Part shown: positions 36,587 through 45,179 of the stretch, in pieces
How positions within the stretch are numbered: the stretch's first letter is position 1
Layout: the number at the start of each line of letters is the position of its first letter
Assembly (NCBI RefSeq): GCF_003144035.1
Contig: NZ_QFWT01000009.1
Span: 151,818-215,817 of the forward strand
Length of the DNA stretch: 64,000 bases
Reading direction: 5' to 3'
Origin: Vibrio albus
GTDB taxonomy: Bacteria; Pseudomonadota; Gammaproteobacteria; Enterobacterales; Vibrionaceae
Made by a program: the position numbers and the translations under genes
The notes under the pieces: model-generated
Told to the model about the DNA's origin: nothing
What the model saw: the letters and a program-made list of their open reading frames with translations, nothing else
Database searches by the model: none

Positions 36587-37405
36587 TTATGCTTTGCTGG
36601 TTGCCAGTGTATTACGGCCCGCTTCAGCTACCACAACCGGACGCTCATCTTTCGGTGTTGCATACCAGTAGCCTAATCCCATAAAGACAACACCTGACAC
36701 CGCGTTACCCAAAGACACCCATAGCAGGTTATGGCCGATACCTGCCAGAGAGTAACCCTGAGCACTTTCACCAAACCAGGACAGAGCGAAGATAGTCATG
36801 TTGGCAATCGAGTGTTCATAACCACTACCGATAAACGCCAGCAGACACCACCAGATAGCAATAAAACGAGCGCTGCCTTCGGTACGTTGGCACATCCAGA
36901 TAGCCAGACAAACCAGCCAGTTACATAGAATACCTTTAAAAAACAGAACTGTCGCGGGTGCCGTGCTTTTCGCCAGTGCCACTTTATGTACCAGGCTGGT
37001 CGCATCCGGAAGCAGTTTACCACCACCGGCGTACATAAACAGTGCCGCAACAGCGACGGAACCGATCAGGTTGCCCAGCCAGGTCTTTGGCAAAATTCTC
37101 AGATTGTCAGCCCAGCTGATCTGCCCGGTTTTTGCACCCAGTGATAAAAACATGGTGTGACCGGTATACAGCTCAGAACCAGCAATGATCACCAGTGTCA
37201 GCGCAATACCAAAGGTAGACCCCATCACAATTGGACGAATAGAAGGATCAACAAGGTTACCAAAGGTAAAGATCAGAATAATACCCAGACCGACATAGGC
37301 ACCAGCCATAGCAGAGCTGATCCAGAAGCCCAGCGGGTTATCTTTTTCTAGACGCTTAATCCGTGCTGCGGTATCACCGCACTTTTGAATAGTATCCGTA
37401 AACAT
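36587..37405 (-). CDS. nirC: Nitrite transporter NirC (formate/nitrite transporter family)
   Basis: A 272-aa member of the FNT family with six membrane helices and the conserved early helix SSAMAGAYVGLGIILIFTFG, plus FFKGILCNWLVCLAIWM, the FNT signature NWLV. It carries nitrite across the inner membrane to NirBD. It sits between nirD and cobA on one strand. The 115-bp gap before it holds a long hairpin (37422-37490). Confidence 0.9.
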   Translation of the reverse strand: MFTDTIQKCGDTAARIKRLEKDNPLGFWISSAMAGAYVGLGIILIFTFGNLVDPSIRPIVMGSTFGIALTLVIIAGSELYTGHTMFLSLGAKTGQISWADNLRILPKTWLGNLIGSVAVAALFMYAGGGKLLPDATSLVHKVALAKSTAPATVLFFKGILCNWLVCLAIWMCQRTEGSARFIAIWWCLLAFIGSGYEHSIANMTIFALSWFGESAQGYSLAGIGHNLLWVSLGNAVSGVVFMGLGYWYATPKDERPVVVAEAGRNTLATSKA

Positions 37406-37421
37406 TTTAATTTCCTCATAA

Positions 37422-37490
37422 GTTAAGACACTGATAGCGGCTCATGCCTGCTTGCAACACAAGCCGCTATGGATCTCTTAACTGTCAGTG
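37422..37490 (-). repeat. Long imperfect hairpin between nirD and nirC
   Basis: The inner arms ATAGCGGCT (37434-37442) and AGCCGCTAT (37462-37470) pair perfectly; the outer arms GTTAAGA (37422-37428) and TCTTAAC (37476-37482) extend the structure. There is no long U tract. It may dampen read-through into nirC-cobA or stabilise the nirBD mRNA end. Confidence 0.55.
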
Positions 37491-37520
37491 TTTAAACCAC
37501 AAGTTTTAAAACATAAGAGC

Positions 37521-37847
37521 TTAAACCGGCATCTCTACCACACCGTCTGTTACACGAGCGTCATAAGAAGCAACGCTAAAACGCTCGTCCTCAAGACAGC
37601 GCCCGTCATTCAGACTGAAACGCTGCTTTTTCAGCGGGCTGGCAACCCATAGCTCGCCCTTATGTTCACAGATAATCCCACGCGACAGGACATTAGATTT
37701 TGCAAATGGATCCATATTGTGGATAGCAAACACCCGCTCATCCGCATAAGGGCGGAACAAGGCGACCTGCTCGCCGTTGACCAATGCACACACACCTGTA
37801 CCCGGAACAATGTCTTTCACATCACAAATTTTCTGCCACTGACTCAT
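37521..37847 (-). CDS. nirD: Nitrite reductase small subunit NirD
   Basis: A 108-aa Rieske-like fold protein. As in enterobacterial NirD, the Cys/His cluster ligands are absent (NMDPFAKSNVLSRGI takes the place of a CxH site). It forms the cytosolic NADH-dependent nitrite reductase with NirB. Its start overlaps the nirB end by 4 bp. Confidence 0.92.
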   Translation of the reverse strand: MSQWQKICDVKDIVPGTGVCALVNGEQVALFRPYADERVFAIHNMDPFAKSNVLSRGIICEHKGELWVASPLKKQRFSLNDGRCLEDERFSVASYDARVTDGVVEMPV

Positions 37848-40411
37848 GATTCACTCTCCAGTTGTACGTGTAGGATATCGCCTTTCATCTCCGGGTGTTT
37901 TTCAGTAAACGTAGCCGGTCTGTGCTGCTCACGTTGTGGTACGAACACCACATTGTCATCACGGAGATCACTGTTGATGAAGTGGGCAAAACGCTGGTAC
38001 TGAGCGCTGTCTTCAACGGTGTCTTTCCACTCACAACGGTAATTTTCAATCAGGCTGGCGACATCGTCCTCAAGCTGATCATTGATCCCCAGCTTGTCGT
38101 TAATAATGACCTCTTTCAGGTAATCGATACCGCCTTCCAGATTATCCAGCCAGACAGAAGTACGTTGCAGTTTGTCTGCGGTACGAATGTAGAACATCAT
38201 GAAACGGTCGATATATCGCAGCAGGGTTTTCTCATCCAGATCCGATGCCAACAGATCCGCATGACGAGGCTTCATACCACCGTTACCGCAGACATACATG
38301 TTCCAGCCTGCATCGGTGGCGATAATACCCAGATCTTTACCCTGCGCTTCGGCACATTCACGGGTACATCCGGAAACACCAAACTTCATCTTGTGAGGCG
38401 TACGGATGCCTTTATAACGGTTCTCGATCATCACACCAAGGCCCAGGCTGTCCTGAACGCCGTAACGACACCAGGTGCTGCCGACACAGGTTTTCGCCAT
38501 ACGCAGTGCTTTAGCGTATGCCTGCCCGGTTTCAAATCCCGCGGCGATCAGTTTTTCCCAGATCGTCGGCAGGTCATCTTTCTGTACTCCGAACAGGCCA
38601 ATACGCTGAGCACCGGTTACCTTGGTATACAGGTTATATTCCTCTGCCACGGCCGCCAGTGTGCCCAGAGCCTGAGGAGTCACTTCACCACCGGCCATTC
38701 GCGGAATCACCGAATAAGTACCGTCTTTCTGCATATTGCCCAGGAAGTTATCGTTGGTATCGTGGAGACCGACATGCTGAGGTTTGAGGATATGATCCCC
38801 CCAGCAAGATGCCAGAATCGAACCGATAGCCGGCTTACAGGTTTCGCAGCCATAGCCCTTACCGTGTTTCTGGAGCATTTCGTCAAAGCTCTGAATGCCT
38901 TCGATGCGGATCAGGTGGAACAGCTCCTGACGCGAATAGGCGAAGTGCTCACAGATATCGTTACACACTTCAACACCGGCTTTTTCCAGTTCAGCATTCA
39001 GCACCGAGGTCACCAGTGGCACACAACCGCCACAACCGGTACCAGCCCCCGTCGCTGCTTTAATCTCTCCGATGGTGTGATGCCCGTCCGCTACCGCCTG
39101 AGCAATCTTGCCCTTAGTCACGTCAAAGCATGAACAAATCACAGCAGATTCAGGCAGAGCATCGGCTCCCAGAGTCGGTTTTTCTGCACCGGCATGAGCT
39201 GGCAGGATCAGTGAGTCCGGATTTTCCGGCAGTTCAATATCGTTCAGTTTCAGCTGGAGCAGATCGCCGTAATCAGAGGTATCTCCGACCAGCACTGCGC
39301 CAAGCAGTTTCTTACCATCTTCAGAAACAATCAGGCGCTTGTAAGTTTCGTCGTCTTCATTCAGATAAACGTAGCTCTTACAGCCCGGAGTCCGTCCATT
39401 GGCATCACCGATACTGCCCACTTTCACACCCAGCAGTTTCAGCTTGGCACTCATGTCAGCCCCTTCAAACCGGCTGTCATGACCCAGCAGGTGATCAACG
39501 GCGACTGTCGCCATCTTGTAACCGGGGGCTACCAGACCGAAGAACTGACTGTTCCATGACGCACATTCACCAATAGCGTAAATGTTTTCATCCGAGGTCT
39601 GACAGCTGTCATTGATGGCAATACCGCCGCGGGGAGCAATGTCCAGCTCCATCTGGCGGGCCAGTTTATCCTGTGGACGGATACCGGTAGAGAACACGAT
39701 AAAGTCCACTTCCAGCTTGCTTCCGTCAGCAAACTGCATGGTATTACGGGCATTGTCGCCACCAGCGACAATTTCTTGTGTGTTCTTGCTGGTATGGACC
39801 TGCACACCCATGCTTTCGATTTTCTTACGCAGTTGCATGCCACCCTGCTGATCCAGCTGTTCAGCCATCAGCACAGGCGCAAATTCAATCACATGGGTTT
39901 CCACGCCCAGCGCCTTGAGGGCACCGGCCGCCTCCAGCCCCAGCAAGCCGCCACCAACAACCACACCGCTTTTACTTTTCTTGGCAGTGGTTTCAATGGC
40001 TTTCAGATCTTCAATCGTACGGTAAACAAAACAGTCTTTATTTTCAGACCCTTTAATTGGCGGAACCCATGGATATGAGCCTGTCGCTAATATTAATTTG
40101 TCGTACGATACTTCTCGTCCGCTATTAGAAAAAACAATCTGTTTTTCCCGATTAATATTAATCGCTTTTTCACCAACTAAAATATTAATACCGTTATTTT
40201 CGTAGAAGCCAGATTTAACTAATGATAATTCGTCAGAAGTATGGTGAGAAAAATACGAAGATAAGTGCACTCGATCGTATGCCACTCGTGGTTCTTCACA
40301 AAAAACGGTAATTTCAAATTTTGAGGTATCTGCTTTTTCAACAAGGTCTTCTATATAGCGATGGCCAACCATGCCATTGCCTATGACGACAAGCTTCATT
40401 TTTCCGCACAT
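37844..40411 (-). CDS. nirB: NADH-dependent nitrite reductase large subunit NirB
   Basis: At 855 aa it is close to the 847 aa of E. coli NirB. Domains in order: FAD/NADH oxidoreductase (residues 1 to about 300, VIGNGMVGHRYIEDL and GGGLLGLEAAGAL), BFD-like [2Fe-2S] domain (about 425-475, CSCFDVTKG..CGGC), then the sulfite/nitrite reductase domain with siroheme/[4Fe-4S] cysteines in CVGSTWCRYG and GCTRECAEAQGKDLG. It reduces nitrite to ammonium in the cytosol. AGGA with 6-nt spacing supports the ATG at 40411, although one at 40399 is possible. FNR-like and NarP-like sites lie upstream. Confidence 0.94.
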   Translation of the reverse strand: MCGKMKLVVIGNGMVGHRYIEDLVEKADTSKFEITVFCEEPRVAYDRVHLSSYFSHHTSDELSLVKSGFYENNGINILVGEKAININREKQIVFSNSGREVSYDKLILATGSYPWVPPIKGSENKDCFVYRTIEDLKAIETTAKKSKSGVVVGGGLLGLEAAGALKALGVETHVIEFAPVLMAEQLDQQGGMQLRKKIESMGVQVHTSKNTQEIVAGGDNARNTMQFADGSKLEVDFIVFSTGIRPQDKLARQMELDIAPRGGIAINDSCQTSDENIYAIGECASWNSQFFGLVAPGYKMATVAVDHLLGHDSRFEGADMSAKLKLLGVKVGSIGDANGRTPGCKSYVYLNEDDETYKRLIVSEDGKKLLGAVLVGDTSDYGDLLQLKLNDIELPENPDSLILPAHAGAEKPTLGADALPESAVICSCFDVTKGKIAQAVADGHHTIGEIKAATGAGTGCGGCVPLVTSVLNAELEKAGVEVCNDICEHFAYSRQELFHLIRIEGIQSFDEMLQKHGKGYGCETCKPAIGSILASCWGDHILKPQHVGLHDTNDNFLGNMQKDGTYSVIPRMAGGEVTPQALGTLAAVAEEYNLYTKVTGAQRIGLFGVQKDDLPTIWEKLIAAGFETGQAYAKALRMAKTCVGSTWCRYGVQDSLGLGVMIENRYKGIRTPHKMKFGVSGCTRECAEAQGKDLGIIATDAGWNMYVCGNGGMKPRHADLLASDLDEKTLLRYIDRFMMFYIRTADKLQRTSVWLDNLEGGIDYLKEVIINDKLGINDQLEDDVASLIENYRCEWKDTVEDSAQYQRFAHFINSDLRDDNVVFVPQREQHRPATFTEKHPEMKGDILHVQLESES

Positions 40412-40473
40412 AAAATGTCCTGCTCCCGGATACGTAACTGGGAGCAGTTTTAGTGAAGAAATCGATCATAATA

Positions 40474-40487
40474 TTGATTTAAGTCAA
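40474..40487 (-). promoter_or_regulatory. FNR-like site of the nirB promoter
   Basis: TTGATTTAAGTCAA differs by one base from the FNR consensus TTGAT-N4-ATCAA. It lies about 63 bp upstream of the nirB start codon, so it would sit near -41 of a start site around 40439. Anaerobic activation is inferred. Confidence 0.7.
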
Positions 40488-40500
40488 TTTCGCCCAAAAA

Positions 40501-40516
40501 CACCTCTAAAGGGGTA
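40501..40516 (-). promoter_or_regulatory. NarL/NarP-type 7-2-7 site of the nirB promoter
   Basis: On the minus strand it reads TACCCCT-TT-AGAGGTG, two heptamers facing each other with a 2-bp gap. The first matches the TACYNMT consensus fully and the second at six of seven positions. It is just upstream of the FNR-like site, as in enterobacterial nirB promoters. Nitrate/nitrite activation through NarP is inferred. Confidence 0.7.
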
Positions 40517-40589
40517 GGGGATATATTTTGAGGTTAAAATAATAAAAACAGATATAAATCATTAAATTTATCAGTTAGTTATAACTTAG

Positions 40590-41537
40590 CTAACAGGCGT
40601 CCTGTGCCGATAAAAAAATTATCCCGGAAGAGATAGCATCCGGCACTTTTATCCCGTGTTCATCCAGCGCTTTAGTCGATAAAATCACCACTCTCTGTCC
40701 GGATTTAGCCAGTGCCCCTGCCCGGCTCCATAGCAGCTTATCCGCCGTTTTTTCTCTGTCTGCGTCCCGGCGGCAAAGATCCACAAAAATATCAGCACAG
40801 TCATCGCCGTATAAAATAAATTCTGACTGCTGCATCAGCCGCAAGGCTTTTATTGTCAATAATTCTGGATCCTTACCTACCTGAATATAAATAATAGATT
40901 GTTCTTCTGAATTATTATTTTTCAGGTGATTTTGAAATATATTTTCCAGTTCTGATTCACAAGTTATATTTTCCAGTTCCGGTGATCGGAAAAATCGCTC
41001 CCAAAATTTACGTCGTTCATCAACCGTAGAATAATATTGTTTAATCCGGTTACGTTGTTTTCCCGAAAATTCAGCCAGCAACGATAAATTCTGCGGCAAT
41101 ATCGTTTCCAGATTTTCCCGAATATACCGTACCAGCACCGGAGAGGCTCCTCCGCTGGAAATCGCAACCTGGATCGGACTGCGATCCACCATTGAAGGGG
41201 TAATAAAATGGCAGTATTGCGGATCGTCGACAGTATTCACCCACAAGCCGCGGGCCGTGGCATCGGTATAAATCTGGTGATTCACGTCCCTCTGATCCGT
41301 TGTCGCCCAGATTTGATCAAACCCGTCCAGATCACTCTGTTCATAATGCTTATGGATATAGCGGATACGTTCGGCATCGACATACCCGGCAAGGTGGGGG
41401 TGAAGCTCTTTAGAAATCACAGTGATATTAGCGTTCGCACGTAGCAGAAGATCCACTTTCCGGCAGGCGACATCCCCCCCGCCAACCACTAATACCTGCC
41501 TGTCTGAAAGGCGCAAAAAAACCGGAAAATATTGCAT
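40590..41537 (-). CDS. Siroheme synthase: precorrin-2 dehydrogenase/ferrochelatase with degenerate methyltransferase tail
   Basis: A 315-aa protein. Residues 1 to about 205 match the CysG N-terminal half (MQYFPVFLRLSDRQVLVVGGGDVACRKVDLLL; ISSGGASPVLVRYIRENLE), which oxidises precorrin-2 and inserts iron. Residues about 220-315 resemble only the start of the methyltransferase domain in a worn form (IIYIQVGKDPELLTIKALRLMQQSEFILYGDDC, against GAGPGDPELLT and VVYDRLVS in the active enzyme). The glycine-rich SAM site is lost and the rest is missing. The active methyltransferase is encoded at 35773. Confidence 0.88.
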   Translation of the reverse strand: MQYFPVFLRLSDRQVLVVGGGDVACRKVDLLLRANANITVISKELHPHLAGYVDAERIRYIHKHYEQSDLDGFDQIWATTDQRDVNHQIYTDATARGLWVNTVDDPQYCHFITPSMVDRSPIQVAISSGGASPVLVRYIRENLETILPQNLSLLAEFSGKQRNRIKQYYSTVDERRKFWERFFRSPELENITCESELENIFQNHLKNNNSEEQSIIYIQVGKDPELLTIKALRLMQQSEFILYGDDCADIFVDLCRRDADREKTADKLLWSRAGALAKSGQRVVILSTKALDEHGIKVPDAISSGIIFLSAQDAC

Positions 41538-41640
41538 ATCACTGTCCTGTGTTGTGGGTAAGCAAAATCTTCCGGCTACTATAACATGACAGACTGGTAC
41601 TGTATCAGGATCTGTCCCGTGCCTGACTGCCGTATTCCGA

Positions 41641-43677
41641 TCAGGCTGCCGGCTGCAGAGAATCTATCAGGTACATCAGAACCGGTTCGGTGCTGTTATC
41701 CGACACATCAAACCGGTAATGTGGTGACTGCAACCATTTTCGTTCTACCAGCTCATCTATCAGGTCATGGTATTTCCAGCTGCACTTTCCTATCAGCAGG
41801 TTGTCCAGAGAGCGCTGCTGCGCCTGATGTAACATCTCAATAAATCCGGCCAGATACAGGTGATCTTTGGTAAATCCACCACCCCGGTACACCCGGGTGG
41901 TGGTGGTGAATGCCATGTCCTTGTCTAACCCCAGCTCATCCGCCAGATAAGAATAGGTCTGATAAAAGTCCTGTTCTTTAAGCATGGAGTTAACCGCCAA
42001 TACCCTGACAGCAAGCGTCCTCAGACGCTCGTGCGACATATACCCTGCCTGATATTCGGCCAGGATGGCCATCCCTTCCTGAGTAAAGGTCGAACCCGGC
42101 AGGCCCAGCCGGAAGATCTTCAGCGGCTGCATTTTTGCGTTCAGGGTCGTCGCCATATGCACACCCAGCTCATGCTGAATAAGCCGGTTGGTTTCCGCGG
42201 CGGAAAACTGAGCGGTGTTATTCAGGTACAGTGTCGGTGGCACGGATGACACCATTGCTCTTGCTGCCAGAGAACTGGTTTCCTGAATACGGCATTTCAT
42301 TCCCCATTCTTTTGCAGCCTCCACCATTCTTGCTCTTGCATCAGCGGAAGTGAACACGTCTCCGGTCTCTTCCTGCAGCGTTTTGGCATACAACAAAAAC
42401 TGGGCGTTTTTTACCGCGATACTGTCAGGCCGCCCATGATATTTCAGCGAGTTAAATAGAAATGCTTCCTGTCCGACACTGGTCAGCAGATCGATTTTTT
42501 CACTCATCTGATTGACCATATCGCTGTACAGCAGCCGCATCTCCGGATCTGCGATATTTTCGATCGGCAACTTATACAACTGATGCTTAAAATCATTGGC
42601 ATTGATCGGCAACTGACGATAACGGTAATTCGGTTTATACCGGCCCGGAGAAGCAAAAAAACGAGTCCTTTCTTTCACCAGATTGGTCGGGTTCACATAC
42701 TTCAGCGTTTCTATCTTTTGCGCCAGGCGATACAAAGCCTTGTCCACCGACAAAACCGCAGGCTCTATCTGTGAACTCAGCATATCAGCTTTTTTAACCC
42801 GGGTTTTCAGGTTAAAGCGACGCTGAAAATAGGCACTGGTATTACTGATAGCCTGCTTTAACCCTATCTGAAGCGCCTCCAGAACCAGCGGATACACTTC
42901 TCCGCTGTCTTCATCCATAAAGATTTTCTTTACTTCCGTAGGTAACACCAGAGTTCGGTCAAAATGAGCGTTGGTATGGGCAATAAGGTATCCCCGCCCC
43001 TCAAAAACCGCATCGACTTCCGCACTGCATGTCAGGTTAGGCAACCCTATCTGCCTGAGCTCGCTAGTGAATTTTTTTACTACTGGTTCCCAGCGCTCCA
43101 TATCAATCTGTGTGCTGCCTATATTAAATACCGGGCTAGGCTTGGTGATCCGGTGATGATTATAGGAATGCAAATCGAACACAATCACCAGTCCGAATTT
43201 AGACTCCAGCTTTCCGATCAAAGCCTCATACAGCAGATAAAACAACTCATGTTTGCTGTGGCTCTTTTGCCGCTGTGAGTCAGATAGTGGTCTGGACCAG
43301 ACTTTCTTGCTCCATGCCGATTTGTAATACGTACTGAGACTCTTAGGTCGGTTGAGATCATACTCAAACCGGGAGTCGAGCCCGTATAACGTAATAGGCT
43401 GAGAAGCGATCATCTCATCAGTGAAGGGATCTTCTTCGAAAAGACGCTCTTGTTCTGATAACTGGCACTGTTTTTCCAGCTCAGAACGCATACCGTGACC
43501 AGCATGAATGGCGGTACAAACAACGGGTAAATATTCTTCAATTTTAACCAGGCAACCAGAGCCGGAAAGCCATCCGGTAAACGGCTTTTCCTGCTCTATC
43601 AACTGAATCATCTCTTCTAGAGAGTAACTCGGATTAGTGTTCAATATTGGCGTCTTCCACAGCTCTTCTGAAGGCAT
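41641..43677 (-). CDS. N-formylglutamate amidohydrolase-like domain fused to QEGLA-motif (DUF1704) metallopeptidase-like domain
   Basis: About 678 aa from MPSEELWKTP; I use the ATG at 43677 because AAAGGA precedes it by 5 nt. It overlaps the upstream gene by 44 bp. Residues about 30-270 resemble N-formylglutamate amidohydrolases (VVCTAIHAGHGM, VIVFDLHSYNHHR). The C-terminal half is the flavohemoglobin expression-modulating QEGLA family: the zinc motif HELGVH near residue 500 and TQEGMAILAEY, a QEGMA variant of QEGLA. That fold is related to tyrosine carboxypeptidases, so peptide or amide cleavage is plausible. The real substrate is unknown. It follows the ATP-grasp gene as an apparent operon. 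Confidence 0.8.
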   Translation of the reverse strand: MPSEELWKTPILNTNPSYSLEEMIQLIEQEKPFTGWLSGSGCLVKIEEYLPVVCTAIHAGHGMRSELEKQCQLSEQERLFEEDPFTDEMIASQPITLYGLDSRFEYDLNRPKSLSTYYKSAWSKKVWSRPLSDSQRQKSHSKHELFYLLYEALIGKLESKFGLVIVFDLHSYNHHRITKPSPVFNIGSTQIDMERWEPVVKKFTSELRQIGLPNLTCSAEVDAVFEGRGYLIAHTNAHFDRTLVLPTEVKKIFMDEDSGEVYPLVLEALQIGLKQAISNTSAYFQRRFNLKTRVKKADMLSSQIEPAVLSVDKALYRLAQKIETLKYVNPTNLVKERTRFFASPGRYKPNYRYRQLPINANDFKHQLYKLPIENIADPEMRLLYSDMVNQMSEKIDLLTSVGQEAFLFNSLKYHGRPDSIAVKNAQFLLYAKTLQEETGDVFTSADARARMVEAAKEWGMKCRIQETSSLAARAMVSSVPPTLYLNNTAQFSAAETNRLIQHELGVHMATTLNAKMQPLKIFRLGLPGSTFTQEGMAILAEYQAGYMSHERLRTLAVRVLAVNSMLKEQDFYQTYSYLADELGLDKDMAFTTTTRVYRGGGFTKDHLYLAGFIEMLHQAQQRSLDNLLIGKCSWKYHDLIDELVERKWLQSPHYRFDVSDNSTEPVLMYLIDSLQPAA

Positions 43678-44674
43678 TTTTCCTTTGTAGGACAAAGTCC
43701 TTAGAAGTGACAATATTTTCAACAAAATCAACAACGTGACGCTGAAGGCGTACCCGGTTCAGTTTATTAATACGCATAATCCCGCCCGGACTCAGAACAT
43801 TAACCTCTACCAGCTTATTACCTATCACGTCCAGCCCGGTGAAATACAGCCCGTCCCGAACCAGTTTCGGGCCGATAGCGACACAAAGACGCCGTTCTTC
43901 CTTAGTGATAGAATGCCTCACAACAGTCCCGCCGGCATGCACGTTAGAACGAAATTCATCCTTAGCAGGAACGCGTTTCATCGCACCAATAGGCTCACCA
44001 TTCAGCATCAGAATTCGTTTATCACCCTCTTCGGCACCTTCAATGTAATCCTGGAGGATGACATAGTTACTCTGATCACCGGTACCAATGTAGAAATCCA
44101 GCAGTGAGCGAAAGTTTTGTCGTGCGCTCTTTTCAATCACAATGACACCATGACCGCCAAACCCGTTCAGAGGCTTGAGGATCATTTTCTCACTGCTACT
44201 TTCTTCCAATACCCTTTGTAAGTAATCCCGGTTTTTAGACACATGAGTCGCCGGAATATACTCACTGGCCACGCCCTCCATACTGGCGGTATAGAGTTTG
44301 TTATTGGCCATACGTAACCCTTCAATATCATTCACTATCAGGGTGTCGTTTTTAATCGAATCCAGAAAATTCAGGGCCAGGTTATCCAGAGGTGGGTTTG
44401 CACGCATGAATATCACATCAAACCCAGCCATCGGCAGCCGTCTTTTCTGGAACTCCGCCTGCCGATAAAATCGCGGAATATTATCCGAGATTTTTTGGCC
44501 TTTCTTAATCACCTGACAAAACCCATATACGATACTGTCACGGATAGTCAGTCCACTGGTGGTGGTTATCGCAACCGTATGACCCCGGGCTGCACATTCA
44601 TGCACCAGTCTTAATGTTGTATCCGTATCAGGAGTCACTTTCTCCCACGGGTACATAATAAAGCAGATATGCAA
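43634..44674 (-). CDS. Glutathione synthetase-like ATP-grasp ligase
   Basis: A 346-aa ATP-grasp enzyme resembling GshB: the N-terminal MHICFIMYPWEKVTPDTDTT, FDVIFMRANPPLD, ILKPLNGFGGHGVIVIEK (ATP-binding) and GLYFTGLDVIGNKLVEVNVLSPGG (metal and substrate region). GshB itself is expected elsewhere in a Vibrio genome and is shorter (about 315 aa), so this is a paralogue. It lies between maoP and the NFGA/QEGLA gene, 3 nt after maoP. Joining amino acids or peptides is inferred; the product could be a peptide that the next gene's enzyme cleaves. Confidence 0.82.
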   Translation of the reverse strand: MHICFIMYPWEKVTPDTDTTLRLVHECAARGHTVAITTTSGLTIRDSIVYGFCQVIKKGQKISDNIPRFYRQAEFQKRRLPMAGFDVIFMRANPPLDNLALNFLDSIKNDTLIVNDIEGLRMANNKLYTASMEGVASEYIPATHVSKNRDYLQRVLEESSSEKMILKPLNGFGGHGVIVIEKSARQNFRSLLDFYIGTGDQSNYVILQDYIEGAEEGDKRILMLNGEPIGAMKRVPAKDEFRSNVHAGGTVVRHSITKEERRLCVAIGPKLVRDGLYFTGLDVIGNKLVEVNVLSPGGIMRINKLNRVRLQRHVVDFVENIVTSKDFVLQRKNAFRRAVEDANIEH

Positions 44675-44677
44675 TAC

Positions 44678-45040
44678 TTAATCCTCGTAAAGCGTATTGG
44701 GTTCGTCTTCTAGTTCAACCAGACTCTGGCTGGTTGTTGATTTTTTACTATTCAGAGTATGAAATTGTTTTCTGCCACGCGCATACTTAATGTATTTCAG
44801 CCATGCTTTTTCAAGCTTAGTCTGTGCTTTGCCATGGTCTTCCAAGACCTTCAGAAAATGCTTCTCTTCCTTACTCTCTGCCTCCAGAATTCCGGCCTCT
44901 AACCCAGCCAGTGTATCGCCGTAATAAATCAGCAGCTCTTCTTCCAGAATAGTAAAGTTGCCCGATTTAGCAAACCCCCGAGGAAAGGCTTTGTTATCGT
45001 AAAAACGCTTTTCGCCCATGCGGATCTCTATCTCAGCCAT
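44678..45040 (-). CDS. maoP: Macrodomain Ori organisation protein MaoP (DUF413/YifE)
   Basis: A 120-aa protein matching the YifE/MaoP family: RFYDNKAFPRGFAKSGNFTILEEELLIYYGDTL, then KAWLKYIKYARGRKQFHTL. In E. coli MaoP organises the Ori macrodomain together with the site maoS, located between maoP and the divergent hdfR. The same gene pair is kept here. The C-terminal acidic tail (VELEDEPNTLYED) is also typical. Confidence 0.88.
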   Translation of the reverse strand: MAEIEIRMGEKRFYDNKAFPRGFAKSGNFTILEEELLIYYGDTLAGLEAGILEAESKEEKHFLKVLEDHGKAQTKLEKAWLKYIKYARGRKQFHTLNSKKSTTSQSLVELEDEPNTLYED

Positions 45041-45179
45041 GTTGACCTCACATCTATTGTCACTATTGAATTAAGGCGAAAAGTAGGCTTTATTTTCAAA
45101 AAAGAAAATCAAAACTTTTTTATCGTCACAACAAGGAATTATTGTTAATCTTCAACCAGAAAATGTTGAGATAATCACT
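45041..45179. promoter_or_regulatory. hdfR-maoP divergent region (possible maoS location)
   Basis: This 139-bp AT-rich gap holds the divergent promoters. In E. coli the short maoS site lies here; I cannot recognise its sequence in this window. Confidence 0.4.

Noticed and set aside
37895..39133. Long open frame (412 codons) antisense to nirB
   Set aside because: The composition mirrors the high-GC third positions of nirB; no recognisable domain or ribosome site. It is a shadow.
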